This document shows positions 63,113-64,000 of a stretch of DNA of 64,000 bases, one piece after another. Below the pieces are notes generated by a model. That model had not been told where the DNA came from. It ran no database searches and saw only the letters and a list, made by a program, of their open reading frames with translations. This DNA comes from Streptomyces sp. ICBB 8177 (GTDB lineage Bacteria; Actinomycetota; Actinomycetes; Streptomycetales; Streptomycetaceae), in the NCBI RefSeq assembly GCF_003144095.1, contig NZ_NSKH01000018.1:627965-691964 (forward strand), given 5' to 3'. The first letter of the stretch is position 1. Each line of letters begins with the position of its first letter. Made by a program: the position numbers and the translations under genes.

Positions 63113-63140
63113 AAGTTAGTTAGCCTCAAGCAACTAACTT
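63113..63140 (+). promoter_or_regulatory. Operator-like inverted repeat upstream of the MFS gene
   Basis: AAGTTAGTT (63113-63121) and AACTAACTT (63132-63140) are perfect complements separated by 10 bases. The size and symmetry fit a MarR- or TetR-type dimer site. A TAAAGT -10-like hexamer overlaps the left arm at 63111-63116. The regulator gene is not adjacent within the window. Confidence 0.7.
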
Positions 63141-63188
63141 CCTCGCGGTCGGCGCGTACGCGACGCGAAGGGGACGGGAATCACAGAA

Positions 63189-64000
63189 GTGGGCATAGCC
63201 AGGAGAACAACCCCAGCACCGGCGACGCCGGGCGGGTCCCCGGACGCGTCGGCGCTGGGCCCGCACTACAAGTGGATCGCGCTGTCGAACACCACCCTCG
63301 GTGTGCTGATGGTGATGATCAACCAGTCGATCGTGCTGATCGCGCTGCCCGACATCTTCCGGGGCATCCACCTCAACCCCCTCGACCCCTCCAACACCAG
63401 CTACCTGCTGTGGATGCTGATGGGGTTCATGGTGGTCACCGCGGTGCTGGTGGTCACCTTCGGCAGGCTCGGCGACATGTTCGGCCGGGTCCGCATGTAC
63501 AACATGGGCTTCGCGGTCTTCACCGCCTGCTCGATCATGCTCTCGCTGACCTGGTTGCACGGCAGCGCGGGCGCGCTGTGGCTGATCGGCTGGCGCATCG
63601 TGCAGGGCATCGGCGGCGCGCTGCTGTTCGCCAACTCCACGGCGATCCTCACCGACGCCTTCCCGGCCAAGCAGCGCGGGACGGCGCTGGGCATCAACTC
63701 CATCGCCGCCATCGCGGGCTCGTTCCTCGGCCTGATCCTCGGCGGCGTGCTCGCCCCGGTCAACTGGAAGATGATCTTCCTGGTCTCGGTGCCGTTCGGC
63801 GTCTTCGGCACGATCTGGGCGTACGTGAAACTGCACGACACCGGTGTGCGCCGCAAGGCGAAGATGGACTGGTGGGGCAACGTCACCTTCGCCGTCGGCC
63901 TGATCTCGGTGCTGGTCGGCATCACCTACGGCATCCAGCCGTACGGCTCGAGCAGCATGGGCTGGGGCAACCCCTGGGTGCTCACCGCGCTCATCGGCGG
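63189..64000 (+). CDS. MFS transporter (EmrB/QacA type), 5' part
   Basis: Runs off the right edge after 270 codons. From GTG 63189 the protein starts VGIARRTTPAPATPGG, then KWIALSNTTLGVLMVMINQSIVLIALPDIF (TM1, with the DHA2-like 'IVLIALPDI' pattern). It continues through VTFGRLGDMFGRVRMYNMGF (motif A) and RIVQGIGGALLFANSTAILTDAFPAKQRG (motif B region). About seven membrane segments are included. The palindrome upstream implies inducible expression, as typical of drug or toxin exporters. GTG is the first reasonable start; GGGGACGGGA lies 10-19 bases before it. Confidence 0.85.
   Translation, partial: MGIARRTTPAPATPGGSPDASALGPHYKWIALSNTTLGVLMVMINQSIVLIALPDIFRGIHLNPLDPSNTSYLLWMLMGFMVVTAVLVVTFGRLGDMFGRVRMYNMGFAVFTACSIMLSLTWLHGSAGALWLIGWRIVQGIGGALLFANSTAILTDAFPAKQRGTALGINSIAAIAGSFLGLILGGVLAPVNWKMIFLVSVPFGVFGTIWAYVKLHDTGVRRKAKMDWWGNVTFAVGLISVLVGITYGIQPYGSSSMGWGNPWVLTALIG

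Overview
The window is high-GC actinobacterial chromosome, most likely Streptomyces or a close relative such as Kitasatospora. Supporting signs are an SsgA-like sporulation protein (43859-44272), F420-type luciferase-like oxidoreductases, a DUF5709 protein, a DUF3140 protein, many GTG starts with GTGA/ATGA overlaps, and several SigB/SigF-family sigma factors with STAS and ATPase partners. It is ordinary accessory chromosome: I see no rRNA, tRNA, CRISPR array, insertion sequence or integrase.

Layout. 1-3.5 kb: truncated VOC gene, then a beta-phosphoglucomutase/GH65 phosphorylase pair. 4.0-5.7 kb: small graspetide (omega-ester RiPP) locus: degenerate resolvase-fold gene, TgmA-type precursor, ATP-grasp maturase. 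5.7-16 kb: saccharopine-dehydrogenase-like protein, GltD, self-regulated ArsR-SRPBCC fusion, F420/FMN enzymes, PfpI protein, pyruvate-oxidase-like enzyme, PLP decarboxylase. 16.1-21.3 kb: membrane-bound formate dehydrogenase (alpha, beta, NrfD), with an apparent one-base deletion near the start of alpha. 21.3-34.3 kb: transporter, AlkB, two SDRs, a 1031-residue FAD/Fe-S oxidoreductase, an enolase-superfamily enzyme, small conserved proteins, a STAS protein and an alcohol dehydrogenase. 34.5-38.9 kb: seven-gene Mrp/Mbh-type antiporter module. 38.9-41.7 kb: stand-alone LigD polymerase, cysteine hydrolase, F420 enzyme and a 30-codon ORF closed by a strong hairpin.

41.9-61.4 kb is a dense partner-switching region: three SigB/F-type sigma factors, two of the window's three STAS antagonists (the third lies at 32 kb), three RsbW-like ATPases, two SpoIIE-type phosphatases, a histidine kinase/response regulator pair and two paralogous MarR regulators. 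It is interleaved with heme oxygenase, DNA repair genes (UdgX, Fpg/Nei), a second zinc alcohol dehydrogenase and a CYTH/CHAD protein. 61.6-64 kb: a hypothetical gene, a secreted protein and a truncated MFS transporter with a clear operator.

The most unifying signal is a set of intergenic sites resembling the Streptomyces SigB promoter (GNNT, 14-16 bases, GGGTAY). The best stand before a sigma gene (61459-61436), an alcohol dehydrogenase (33915-33892), a PfpI gene (11492-11468) and two SDR genes. I infer that much of the window is one general or osmotic stress regulon that includes at least one of its own sigma factors. This rests on reading by eye, not on a scored search.
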